Counted from the first letter of the stretch, positions 7,382 to 14,142 are shown. The stretch is 36,642 nucleotides of DNA from JAUIEH01 sp964483375 (GCA_964483375.1 CAZABJ010000024.1:1-36642), one strand, 5' to 3'. The notes: generated by a model from the letters alone, not told the origin. Made by a program: numbers and translations.

Positions 7382-8362
7382 TCAGCGCGGCCGGAACGCC
7401 GCCTCCAGATAGGGACCGAGGGCGAGCGGCCCGTCGCGATAGGCGGCCCGCCAGCTAGGCGTGCGGCGGTCAAGCAGCTCCGCCTCGGCCGCGCCGATGG
7501 GATAAAACGCGACGCGCTGGTTGTCGGGGAGGGCGAGCGCAGCGATTTCGTCCTTGATCTGCTGATAACGGCCCTCTGCGAGCGCGGCGTAAGCAGGGTC
7601 GTGCTCAGCGGCGAGACGCGCCATCGCCAGCTCGGTCCAGCGCGCCGCCCCCTCGTTCCACAGTTGGAACTCCGCATAGCGCCAATCCGCTTCTGAAACG
7701 AGGCTGCGAGCCTCGGAACGCGCCGCCAGGTATCGCTGCATGGCGGGCTCGAAACGCTCGTCCGAGGCGTCCAACGCCGCGATCAAAGCGGTCGCCATGG
7801 CGTCGAAAGCCGCTCCGACGCGGGGGTCGTCGTAAGGGAAGGGATAGTTGAGCATCCACATGCCCGTCTGATCGCCCTGAGCGAGGTCCAACGCGGCAGT
7901 TGCGTCAAAATAATCCGGCCGAGTGGCCTGGTATTGATGAAAATGCTCGTGAATGAGCACGATCACCCAGGAGAGCGGGGCATGATTGGTGGCTTCCGGC
8001 GTCCCTACGATGATCAGCGGACGACCGCCAAAGGCGGGGAAACTCGCTAAGAATGACGGAGAAAACTGCTGGTCGCGGACCGCCGTCGGGCAACCGGTCG
8101 CCTCGTCAACGCCGCTCGGCGTGAAATCATCAGGCAAGTTCGTGGCGCAAAACGCGGTTTCCTGTGCGGCCTCAACGAGGAGCAGCTCGAACGGCGTTTC
8201 GGTGAAACCGGGCCAGATCGCGTCGCCATGGGAGGCCGCTAGCATGCGAGCCTCAGCGATGAGCGCACGCGGCGGCGACGGTTCGGTCGGCGTCTCCGAC
8301 ATCGCCGCCGCGCATCCGACAAGGAGCGCGGCGACAGGCGCGATCATCAACATCCTCGACAT
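7382..8362 (-). CDS. Putative HExxH zinc-metallopeptidase-like lipoprotein
   Basis: A 326-residue protein starts MSRMLMIAPVAALLVGC with lipobox LVGC. The motif VLIHEHFHQYQ, mid-protein, fits HExxH (HEHFH), the zinc-binding helix of gluzincin/zincin peptidases. A glutamate-containing helix further on (QLWNEGAARWTE) may supply the third ligand. Four cysteines follow within the mature part (FCATN, GCPTA among them). Start ATG 8362 is chosen for the signal peptide and the purine-rich AAGGGGAAG upstream; the frame runs 21 codons further without meaning. It lies 99 bases downstream of grpE on the same strand. Substrate and catalytic activity are unproven; an inactive peptidase-like fold is possible. 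Confidence 0.7.
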   Translation of the reverse strand: MSRMLMIAPVAALLVGCAAAMSETPTEPSPPRALIAEARMLAASHGDAIWPGFTETPFELLLVEAAQETAFCATNLPDDFTPSGVDEATGCPTAVRDQQFSPSFLASFPAFGGRPLIIVGTPEATNHAPLSWVIVLIHEHFHQYQATRPDYFDATAALDLAQGDQTGMWMLNYPFPYDDPRVGAAFDAMATALIAALDASDERFEPAMQRYLAARSEARSLVSEADWRYAEFQLWNEGAARWTELAMARLAAEHDPAYAALAEGRYQQIKDEIAALALPDNQRVAFYPIGAAEAELLDRRTPSWRAAYRDGPLALGPYLEAAFRPR

Positions 8363-8461
8363 GGAAATCTTCCCCTTCACCGCCAAAGCACACGCGAAGG
8401 TGGCGAGACCTCCCGCCAAAGTCATCTTACCGTTGCGTAACCGGTCGCCGGTGCCGGCGGC

Positions 8462-9106
8462 TCAGACCTTGGTGTCCAGAGAACCGCCAGGTTCTGCGGC
8501 GGGGTCCTCGCCCGTTTCGGACGCCGAAGCGTCGTCGTCTTTCGCAGGCGGTTCGCTTTGCCCCCCTGCGGACACCGCCACCATCGCCGCGCGCAAGGTG
8601 CGATCGCCGATGACCCAGCCGGACTGGATGGCGGAGACCACCGATCCGGCTGGATGTTCGGACGGGATTTGCGCGGCCGCCTGGTGCCTGTTCGGGTCGA
8701 ACTTGTCGCCCGGCGCAACAGCCATAAGCGTCACCCCATGCCGCGTGAGCACGGTATGAAGCTCTTTCTCGGTCATCTCCACGCCCGCAAGCAGGTTCTT
8801 GCCCGGTTCGCCCATCGCCTCGCGGACGTCGTCGCTCACCGCGGCGAGGGCGCGTGAAAGATTGTCCGACACCGACAAGAGGTCTCTGGCGAAGCTGGTG
8901 AGCGCGAAAATGCGGGTGTCAGCGACTTCCTTTTCGGACCGTTTCCGAAGGTTCTCCGCCTCAGCGACCGCCCGAAGAAGCTGATCGCGCAGGGCTTCGC
9001 GTTCCTCGATCACGCTTTCGAGCGAGGGCTGGTCTCCCGTTTCGGCCGGCGCCGCTTCGGCGTGCTCTTGGTTCTCGGCCTCGGGCTTTTCGGTTTCGTC
9101 GTTCAT
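8462..9106 (-). CDS. grpE: Nucleotide exchange factor GrpE
   Basis: GrpE is the ADP/ATP exchange factor for DnaK. The 214-residue protein has an acidic, disordered N-terminus (about 35 residues), the long dimerising coiled coil (VIEEREALRDQLLRAVAEAE, NLRKRSEKEV), the LLSVSDNLSRAL helix and the C-terminal beta domain with the signature FDPNRHQA and a later VVSAIQSGWVIGDRTLRAAMV. Start ATG 9106 is preferred to an ATG two codons earlier because GGGG then lies 6 bases away. It follows the hrcA stop by 2 bases (TGACTATG), so hrcA-grpE is an operon with likely translational coupling. Confidence 0.96.
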   Translation of the reverse strand: MNDETEKPEAENQEHAEAAPAETGDQPSLESVIEEREALRDQLLRAVAEAENLRKRSEKEVADTRIFALTSFARDLLSVSDNLSRALAAVSDDVREAMGEPGKNLLAGVEMTEKELHTVLTRHGVTLMAVAPGDKFDPNRHQAAAQIPSEHPAGSVVSAIQSGWVIGDRTLRAAMVAVSAGGQSEPPAKDDDASASETGEDPAAEPGGSLDTKV

Positions 9107-9108
9107 AG

Positions 9109-10197
9109 TCATCCCCTTGGCTCTCGCGCGGTCCCGTCCAGCAGCTGTCCGATGACACGCGCGGTGTAGTCAACGAGCGGGATCACGCGGGCGTAGTTGA
9201 GCCGGGTCGGCCCAATAACGCCGAGCGCGCCCACGATCCTCTGCTGACCATCCATATAGGGCGCCGCCACCACGCTCGACCCGGAGAGGCTGAAAAGCGG
9301 GTTCTCCGCCCCGATGAAAATCTTCACCGCTTCGGCCGCCCGCGCTTGGTCCAACAACGTGATGAGCCCCTGTTTGCGTTCCAGATCGTCGAATAAGAGC
9401 CGCATGCGCTCCAAATCGTCTTGGGCGGCGAGGTTGTCCAACAACTTGGCTTGGCCCCGAACGATGAGAGCGCGGTCATCATCGCCGCCGCTCCATTCCG
9501 CCATGCCCTGGGCGATCAAGCGCTGGGCGGCCGCATCGATCTGGGTTTTGCCGCTTTCGATTTCCTTGAGGACATCGGCCCGCGCTTGCGCGAGCGTCCG
9601 GCCTTTCAGCCGCGACGCCAGATAGTTCGACGCCTCCAGCAGCGCGCCCTGAGGCAGCCCGCCGGGGGTCTGCATCAGCCGGTTCTCCACGGCGCCGTCT
9701 TCAGAGACAAGCACGGCCAGCGCTTCGCCGGGCCCGAGCGTGACGAACTCCACATGCCGAAGCGGCGCATCGCGCGTGGGGGTGACCACAAGGCCCGCGC
9801 CCCCGGCGAGACCGGACAAGACGTCAGACGCCTTCGCAAGAGCGTCCTCGACGCTTGAGGCGTTGCCCACAAGCGCGTTTTCGATCGCCGCGCGCTCTTC
9901 GCTCGCCACGTCGCCGACTTCGAGAAGGCCGTCCACGAACAGACGCAAGCCCGCATGGGTCGGAAACCGTCCCGCCGAGGCGTGCGGCGCGGTTAGCAGG
10001 CCCAATTGGGCGAGATCCTGCATGGTGTTGCGGATGGAGGCGGGGGACAGGGAAAACTCGCCCTGGCGCGATATCGTGCGCGAGCCCACCGGCTCGCCGG
10101 TGCGCAAATAGGTTTCGACGATCGCGCGGAACACGTCGCGCGCGCGTCTGTCCATGTCGGCGAGCGTGAACGGCCGCTCAGAACCGTGCGCTGTCAT
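9109..10197 (-). CDS. hrcA: Heat-inducible transcription repressor HrcA
   Basis: HrcA represses chaperone genes by binding CIRCE elements and is folded by GroEL. The 362-residue protein has an N-terminal winged helix (ARDVFRAIVETYLRTGEPVG, then SPASIRNTMQDLAQLGLL and SAGRFPTHAGLR, all characteristic), a GAF-like middle and a dimerisation domain, ending in VDYTARVIGQLLDGTARE. Start ATG 10197 is inside a perfect palindrome. No CIRCE repeat (TTAGCACTC-N9-GAGTGCTAA) was found in this window, so its targets, normally groESL, lie elsewhere. Confidence 0.96.
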   Translation of the reverse strand: MTAHGSERPFTLADMDRRARDVFRAIVETYLRTGEPVGSRTISRQGEFSLSPASIRNTMQDLAQLGLLTAPHASAGRFPTHAGLRLFVDGLLEVGDVASEERAAIENALVGNASSVEDALAKASDVLSGLAGGAGLVVTPTRDAPLRHVEFVTLGPGEALAVLVSEDGAVENRLMQTPGGLPQGALLEASNYLASRLKGRTLAQARADVLKEIESGKTQIDAAAQRLIAQGMAEWSGGDDDRALIVRGQAKLLDNLAAQDDLERMRLLFDDLERKQGLITLLDQARAAEAVKIFIGAENPLFSLSGSSVVAAPYMDGQQRIVGALGVIGPTRLNYARVIPLVDYTARVIGQLLDGTAREPRG

Positions 10198-10212
10198 AAC
10201 TTTGCAGTTATG
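10195..10212. promoter_or_regulatory. Perfect palindrome over the hrcA start codon
   Basis: CATAACT-ttgc-AGTTATG is a 7-bp perfect inverted repeat whose first three bases, read on the minus strand, are the hrcA ATG. It could be an operator or an mRNA hairpin that hides the start codon. It does not match CIRCE. It is A/T-rich in a GC-rich neighbourhood, which makes a chance palindrome less likely. Confidence 0.5.
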
Positions 10213-10300
10213 CGCATGCGCGCGCGGACGCAAGCGGGGAGGGCGATAGCGCGCCCCCAGACGCCCATGAAAGACGCCTGAGAGCGCGCCGGTCAGGCCT

Positions 10301-11491
10301 TCACGCGGTCACCGAGGTGACGACGCCGGCGCCGACCGTGCGGCCGCCTTCGCGGATGGCGAAGCGCAGGCCGGGCTCCACGCCCACCGGTTTGCGCAAG
10401 GCGAAGTCGATGTCGGCTTGGTCGCCGGGGCTCACCACCCCGACATCCTCGCTCACCGTGATCTCTCCGGTGACGTCCGTCGTCCCGAAGAAAAATTGCG
10501 GCGAGTAGCCCGAACCGAACGGCGTGCGCCGGCCGCCTTCCTCCGCGGTCAGCACGACGATGCGCGCCGCGCCTTTGGAGAAAGGCTTAATGACGCCAGG
10601 CGCGCTGAGCACCTGGCCGCGCCGCACCCCGTCACGTTTCACCCCGCGCAGGAGCAGCCCGACATTCATGCCGGCCCGCGCCTCGGCCACATCCTTGCGG
10701 AAGGCCTGGGCGCCGGTGACGGTCACCGCTTCGCCGTCATTATCGAGACCCACGATCTCCACCGTGTCCCCGACTTTGACGGAGCCGCGCTCGACCCGAC
10801 CGCTGACCACCGTGCCGCGTCCGGGGATCGAGTGAACCCCTTCAATCGGCATTCGGAACGGGCTGTCGAAGTCCCGAACCGGGTCCGGGATCGCCGCGTC
10901 CAGCGCGTCGACCAGGTCACGCACGGGCCTGGCGTCCTCGCCCATCGCCTCGCCGCGCTCCGCCGCCCCGAGGGCCTGCAAAGCGCTGCCGAACACGAAG
11001 GGCGCGTCCGCATAGCCTTGCGCGGCCAGCATCTGACCGATCTCCAGCTCGATGAGCTCGGCCATCTCCGCCCGGTCGGCCTCGGTGATCATGTCCATCT
11101 TGTTGACGAACACGACGATGTGGCCGACGCCCACCTGACGGGCGAGCAGAATGTGCTCGATCGTCTGGGGAGCCGCGCCTTCGGTTCCGTCCACGAGAAG
11201 GATGGCGCCGTCCATCTGCGAGGCGCCGGTGATCATGTTCTTCACGTAGTCGGCGTGGCCGGGGCAGTCGATATGCGCGTAGTGACGCGCATCGCTCTCA
11301 TACTCCACGTGAGCGGTGTTGATCGTCACTCCGCGGGCGACCTCTTCCTTCGCACTGTCGATGTCGTTGAGCGCCAACGCTTTGCCGCCCACGCGCGCGG
11401 CCTGCACCTGGGTGAGCGCCGCGGTGAGCGTGGTCTTGCCATGGTCGACGTGACCGATGGTGCCGACATTGACGTGCAGTTTCTCCGTCAT
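10301..11491 (-). CDS. Divergent EF-Tu paralog (translational GTPase)
   Basis: The protein is 396 residues, the exact size of EF-Tu, and colinear with it across all three domains. The GTPase core is intact: GHVDHGKT (13-20), RGVT switch I (53-56), DCPGH with the catalytic His (75-79), NKMD (130-133), SAL (169-171). The C-terminal FAIREGGRTVGAGVV is also kept. The rest differs strongly from housekeeping EF-Tu: a shorter non-basic N-terminus (MTEKLHVNVGT), DGTEGAAPQTIEH where ATDGPMPQTREH is usual, and changes at sites that line the aminoacyl pocket or tRNA face (E. coli numbering): Asp216Gly, Phe218His, Glu259Gln, His319Arg, Arg327Ser, Arg333Gly. ATG 11491 has GGAG 9 bases upstream. It is not in a ribosomal-protein or secE-nusG context but between hrcA and rph, behind an attenuator-like leader. 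A specialised or stress-induced EF-Tu is inferred. Confidence 0.85.
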   Translation of the reverse strand: MTEKLHVNVGTIGHVDHGKTTLTAALTQVQAARVGGKALALNDIDSAKEEVARGVTINTAHVEYESDARHYAHIDCPGHADYVKNMITGASQMDGAILLVDGTEGAAPQTIEHILLARQVGVGHIVVFVNKMDMITEADRAEMAELIELEIGQMLAAQGYADAPFVFGSALQALGAAERGEAMGEDARPVRDLVDALDAAIPDPVRDFDSPFRMPIEGVHSIPGRGTVVSGRVERGSVKVGDTVEIVGLDNDGEAVTVTGAQAFRKDVAEARAGMNVGLLLRGVKRDGVRRGQVLSAPGVIKPFSKGAARIVVLTAEEGGRRTPFGSGYSPQFFFGTTDVTGEITVSEDVGVVSPGDQADIDFALRKPVGVEPGLRFAIREGGRTVGAGVVTSVTA

Positions 11492-11609
11492 CTCCTTCAT
11501 CTCCATCGTGACGGCGGCGGTCCGGTTCGCGACGCCGAACCGCCAGGGTCTTGGCGCGCGCCAAGCTGGGGCGGGCCCCGCCGCGTCGCCGCAGCGAAAG
11601 CCCGAAACG

Positions 11610-11637
11610 AAAAAACCCGCCGGGGGGAACCGGCGGG
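11610..11637 (-). terminator. Intrinsic terminator inside the EF-Tu-paralog leader
   Basis: On the minus strand an 8-bp perfect GC stem (CCCGCCGG / CCGGCGGG, loop of 6) is followed at once by six T (11610-11615). This is a textbook Rho-independent terminator. It lies about 120 bases upstream of the EF-Tu-like start and downstream of the leader peptide, with no other minus-strand gene to end. The position points to attenuation, not gene-end termination. Confidence 0.85.
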
Positions 11638-11697
11638 CGTGCGCTTTGGGAAAGTCGCGCCCAGGAGGTCCCCCTCCCAGGCGAAGCTGCGTGGGAG
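11635..11697 (-). promoter_or_regulatory. Mutually exclusive leader hairpins (candidate attenuator switch)
   Basis: Three pairings compete on the minus-strand RNA. (a) 11692-11697 with 11674-11679 (CTCCCA/TGGGAG read on the RNA), starting one base past the leader-peptide stop. (b) 11673-11677 with 11664-11668 (GGAGG/CCTCC), which shares bases with (a). (c) 11658-11662 with 11635-11639 (GGGCG/CGCCC), which takes the first three bases of the terminator 5' arm. A ribosome at the leader stop would block (a) and favour (b). How (b) and (c) combine to permit or prevent termination needs folding. The pairings are read from the sequence; the switch is inference. Confidence 0.5.
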
Positions 11698-11784
11698 TTA
11701 TGCGGTGTTGCGCCATGCACGTTCGTCCGCCGCAAAAGACGCGGCGGCGAAGACTATCGCAAAGCGGGTGGACCAAACGGTCAT
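11698..11784 (-). CDS. 28-residue leader peptide upstream of the EF-Tu paralog
   Basis: A short frame opens at ATG 11784 with GGGAG exactly 7 bases upstream, the best ribosome-binding site in this intergenic region. It runs 28 codons, starting MTVWSTRFAIVF and ending DERAWRNTA, then TAA. It is rich in Ala with three Phe and two Trp; there is no run of one codon as in classical amino-acid attenuators. Its own end forms a 7-bp hairpin (11727-11733 with 11741-11747). Its stop is directly in front of the alternative hairpins and the terminator. Expected role: a sensor of ribosome speed, translation initiation or a ribosome/EF-Tu inhibitor. Confidence 0.55.
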   Translation of the reverse strand: MTVWSTRFAIVFAAASFAADERAWRNTA

Positions 11785-11802
11785 CGCAACGCTCCCAAGG
11801 AA

Positions 11803-11831
11803 ATCGGGCGACCGCCCGATTCGTTCGAACG
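11803..11831. promoter_or_regulatory. Two adjacent palindromes at the predicted start of the EF-Tu-paralog transcript
   Basis: ATCGGGCG-ac-CGCCCGAT (11803-11820) is a perfect 8-bp inverted repeat with a 2-base centre. CGTTCGAACG (11822-11831) is a perfect 10-base palindrome next to it. Both lie just downstream of the predicted -10 of the minus-strand promoter, where a repressor would block initiation or early elongation. The first also lies at the 5' end of the leader RNA and could form a hairpin there. Confidence 0.45.
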
Positions 11832-11833
11832 CG

Positions 11834-11862
11834 GAGATAATGCCGCGCTGCGGCGAATTCAA
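11834..11862 (-). promoter_or_regulatory. Candidate sigma-70-type promoter of the EF-Tu-paralog leader
   Basis: On the minus strand TTGAAT (11857-11862) and TATCTC (11834-11839) are separated by exactly 17 bases. The -35 matches TTGACA at four positions, the -10 matches TATAAT at three, so it is only moderate. Transcription would begin near 11827 and give a leader of about 335 bases before the EF-Tu-like ATG. Confidence 0.35.
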
Positions 11863-12034
11863 GGCGATCTCGCCACGGCCGAGAATGTTTGGGGACTGCG
11901 GCCCGGCTGGGCGACGTTGGCCAGCGGAATTCGCATGACAGAAATCAGGACCGCGGAACTGACGAGCCTCAAGGCGGTTGCCACCTCGCCGCCCGCGCGT
12001 TACCGCTCGCCGCCTTTGAGCAGGGGAGAGCGGC

Positions 12035-12775
12035 ATGGCGACCATCATCGGCGCGGGACGGACGGGCGGACGGGCGGCCGACGCGTTGCGCACTATCGAA
12101 CTCATCCCCGGCTGGGCGAAGCACGCCGAAGGGTCGTGCCTGGTCAAATTCGGCGAGACTTGGGTCTTATGCACCGCATCCTTCGAGGACAGCGTGCCGC
12201 CCTTTCTGCGCGGGTCCGGCAAGGGTTGGGTGACCGCGGAGTACGGCATGCTGCCGCGTTCCACCCACACCCGGGGCAATCGCGAAGCCGCCCGCGGCAA
12301 ACAATCCGGCCGCACTCAGGAAATCCAACGGCTTATCGGCCGCGCCCTGCGCGCCTGCATGGACATGTCCGTGCTCGGCGAGCGGCAATTCACGCTTGAT
12401 TGCGACGTGCTTCAGGCTGACGGCGGCACACGCACCGCCGCAGTCACCGGGGCCTGGGTGGCGCTGAAGCTGGCCTGTGAATGGCTGGTCAAAGAGGGCG
12501 TGCTCAATCGTGATCCCGTCATCGACCAAGCCGCCGCCGTTTCCTGCGGCATTGTCGAAAACGAGGCGCGGCTCGACCTCGACTATGGCGAGGATTCCCG
12601 TGCCGAAGCCGACGCCAACTTCGTCATCACCGCCGCTGGCGACATCATCGAAATCCAAGCCACCGCGGAAGACCGGGCCTTCTCCGAAGACCAGTTCACC
12701 GCGCTGCGCTTGCTCGCCAAAAAAGGCTGCCTGGATCTCTGCGCCCTCCAGCGCGAGGCGGTCGCCGCGACGTAG
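12035..12775 (+). CDS. rph: Ribonuclease PH
   Basis: RNase PH is the phosphorolytic 3'-exoribonuclease that trims tRNA 3' ends. The 246-residue protein carries the family core: a GGRAADALRTIELIPGWAKH opening, EGSCLVKFGETWVLCTASFE, GWVTAEYGMLPRSTHTRGNRE, RTQEIQRLIGRALRACMD, the FTLDCDVLQADGGTRTAAVTGA active-site block and EIQATAEDRAFSEDQFTALR. Start ATG 12035 has GGGGAG 8 bases upstream. It is divergent from hrcA, as commonly seen in alphaproteobacteria, but the EF-Tu paralog now lies between them. Its usual neighbour rdgB is 2 kb away beyond the lectin and DUF2975/HTH genes. Confidence 0.97.
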   Translation: MATIIGAGRTGGRAADALRTIELIPGWAKHAEGSCLVKFGETWVLCTASFEDSVPPFLRGSGKGWVTAEYGMLPRSTHTRGNREAARGKQSGRTQEIQRLIGRALRACMDMSVLGERQFTLDCDVLQADGGTRTAAVTGAWVALKLACEWLVKEGVLNRDPVIDQAAAVSCGIVENEARLDLDYGEDSRAEADANFVITAAGDIIEIQATAEDRAFSEDQFTALRLLAKKGCLDLCALQREAVAAT

Positions 12776-12786
12776 CGCTCCGGCGC

Positions 12787-12849
12787 GTTCAGTGTGAACC
12801 CAGCTAAGAAGTCCCGTTCAGAGAGAGTTCAGCGCTTTGACTGCTAAGA
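12787..12849 (+). promoter_or_regulatory. Repeated short motifs upstream of the lectin gene
   Basis: GTTCAG occurs at 12787, 12816 and 12827; the last two are 11 bases apart, one helical turn. The first is half of a GTTCA-gtg-TGAAC palindrome (12787-12799). GCTAAGA also occurs twice (12803, 12843), 40 bases apart. The arrangement looks like a regulator-binding array in front of a secreted-protein gene, but no regulator can be named. Confidence 0.3.
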
Positions 12850-12895
12850 CTCCACGGCGGGGAGGAAAACCTCAACGCTGAGAAAGGGGACTTCG

Positions 12896-13813
12896 ATGCG
12901 TATTTTGAGCCTTATCGCGTCAGGCCTGGTGGGTCTTGCCGCGTTTCCGGCCGCGAGCGCGCCTGCGGCCGCGGACCTAGACGGTCAAATCATCAATGTG
13001 GGCGGCGGCGGACGCTGCCTCGACGTGCATGCGCCGGACCGGACCGTCAATGGCGGCCGCGTCCAACTTTGGACCTGCAACGCCACAGAGCAACAAAGCT
13101 GGCGCTATATCGAGGGGACCGGCGAGCTCAGAAACGCCGCGGGCTTATGTTTGGACGTGCATGCGCCAGAGCTGAACACGCCAGGCGGCCGGGTGCAGGT
13201 TTGGACGTGCAACAACTCACCGCAGCAACGGTTTTTCTATGAGGAGAGCACAGGGCTTTTGCGCGCCGCCTCAGGCCTATGTCTGGGCATCCACTATCGC
13301 GACCGGTCCCGGGACGGCGGCGCGGTGAGCGTCTATCACTGCAACAACCAACCTTTGCAGAACTGGCGCTTTGAGGTTCAGCCGCTCGACACGTCGCAGC
13401 CCGGCTCCGCGGGTCCCATCGTCTCTCGTTTTGGGCAGTGCTTGGACGTGCACGCGCCGGACGCCGCAGTGAATGGCGGTCGTGTCCAGGTCTGGACGTG
13501 CAACGGTTCGGCGCAACAAACTTGGGCGTATAACCCCCGCACCAGCGAAATCCGCAACGCCTCGGGCCTTTGTCTCGACGTGCATGCGCCCGACATCGAC
13601 GTGCATGGCGGCCGCGTTCAGGTCTGGGAATGCAATGGCGCGCCGCAGCAGCGTTGGCGCTACGCGGACGAGGTTCTTTACAATGACGCGGGGCTTTGTT
13701 TAGGCATCGACAATCCCGGATACATCACCGACGGGATCGCGGTCCAAGTCCAGCGCTGCAGCTATTCGATGAACCAAAAGTGGTACTCGCCGATCCTTCG
13801 GGAACGCGGCTGA
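12896..13813 (+). CDS. Secreted ricin B-type lectin with two beta-trefoil domains
   Basis: A 305-residue protein with a Sec signal (MRILSLIASGLVGLAAFPAA, then SAPAAA). The mature part is six repeats of about 42-46 residues, each with G-x-CL-(D/G)-(V/I) at the start and a Cys then Q-x-W or similar at the end (QQSW, QQRF, LQNW, QQTW, QQRW, NQKW). Three repeats form one ricin-type trefoil, so there are two. Repeats 1, 2, 4 and 5 share CLDVHAP and GGRVQ(L/V)W(T/E)C; repeats 3 and 6 share CLGI and are more diverged, so the whole trefoil was duplicated. No enzymatic domain is attached. Carbohydrate binding outside the cytoplasm is the family expectation; the ligand is unknown. SD AAAGGGG lies upstream of ATG 12896. 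Confidence 0.9.
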   Translation: MRILSLIASGLVGLAAFPAASAPAAADLDGQIINVGGGGRCLDVHAPDRTVNGGRVQLWTCNATEQQSWRYIEGTGELRNAAGLCLDVHAPELNTPGGRVQVWTCNNSPQQRFFYEESTGLLRAASGLCLGIHYRDRSRDGGAVSVYHCNNQPLQNWRFEVQPLDTSQPGSAGPIVSRFGQCLDVHAPDAAVNGGRVQVWTCNGSAQQTWAYNPRTSEIRNASGLCLDVHAPDIDVHGGRVQVWECNGAPQQRWRYADEVLYNDAGLCLGIDNPGYITDGIAVQVQRCSYSMNQKWYSPILRERG

Positions 13814-13881
13814 CGCTCAACCATCGCCGGTCGAGCGACGCGGCTTGGCCGGCGAAGTCACGCCCAACCGGGCGGGCCTGA

Positions 13882-14136
13882 CTACTCCGCGGCGTCGCGT
13901 TCAATCGGCGTCGCGGCTCCGTCGGCCTGCTCGTCCTCATCATATTGCAGGAGATCGCCGGGCTGACAGTTCAGCTCGCGACACAGCGCCTCCAGCGTCG
14001 TGAACCGGACGGCCTTGGCCTTACCGGTTTTGAGAATCGACAGATTCGCCAAGGTGATGCCCACGCGGTCGCAAAGCTCCGTCAGAGACATACGTCGCTC
14101 CAACAGGATTCGATCAAGAGTCACGCGAATCGGCAT
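13882..14136 (-). CDS. Small XRE-family (Cro/CI-type) helix-turn-helix regulator
   Basis: An 84-residue DNA-binding protein. Residues 8-70 form a compact XRE domain: LLERRMSLTELCDRVGITLANLSILKTGKA gives helices 1-3, with the recognition helix around ITLANLSILKTGK, then FTTLEALCRELNCQPGDLLQY. The tail is acidic. This is the YozG-like type that is normally paired with DUF2975 membrane proteins, and here it follows such a gene after 6 bases. It probably binds the two palindromes upstream of its partner and regulates the pair. Its gene end converges on the lectin gene. Confidence 0.88.
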   Translation of the reverse strand: MPIRVTLDRILLERRMSLTELCDRVGITLANLSILKTGKAKAVRFTTLEALCRELNCQPGDLLQYDEDEQADGAATPIERDAAE

Positions 14137-14142
14137 GGGCCC

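Noticed and set aside
11492..11776. A 95-residue N-terminal extension of the EF-Tu paralog in the same open frame
   Set aside because: EF-Tu homology begins at residue MTEKLHVNVG, and the extension runs through the terminator hairpin; absence of stops is expected at this GC content.
10418..11938. A 506-codon plus-strand frame opposite the EF-Tu paralog
   Set aside because: Same antisense effect of high GC; no motifs, and the minus-strand protein is a clear EF-Tu.
11938..12399. A plus-strand frame beginning MTEIRTAELTS upstream of rph
   Set aside because: It runs into rph in another frame, has no ribosome-binding site, and its continuation is Arg/His-rich shadow sequence.
13814..13881. Possible bidirectional terminator between the lectin and HTH genes
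   Set aside because: Short stems such as CGCCC-aacc-GGGCG and an imperfect AGTCA/TGACT pairing exist, but none has a T-run; support is too weak.
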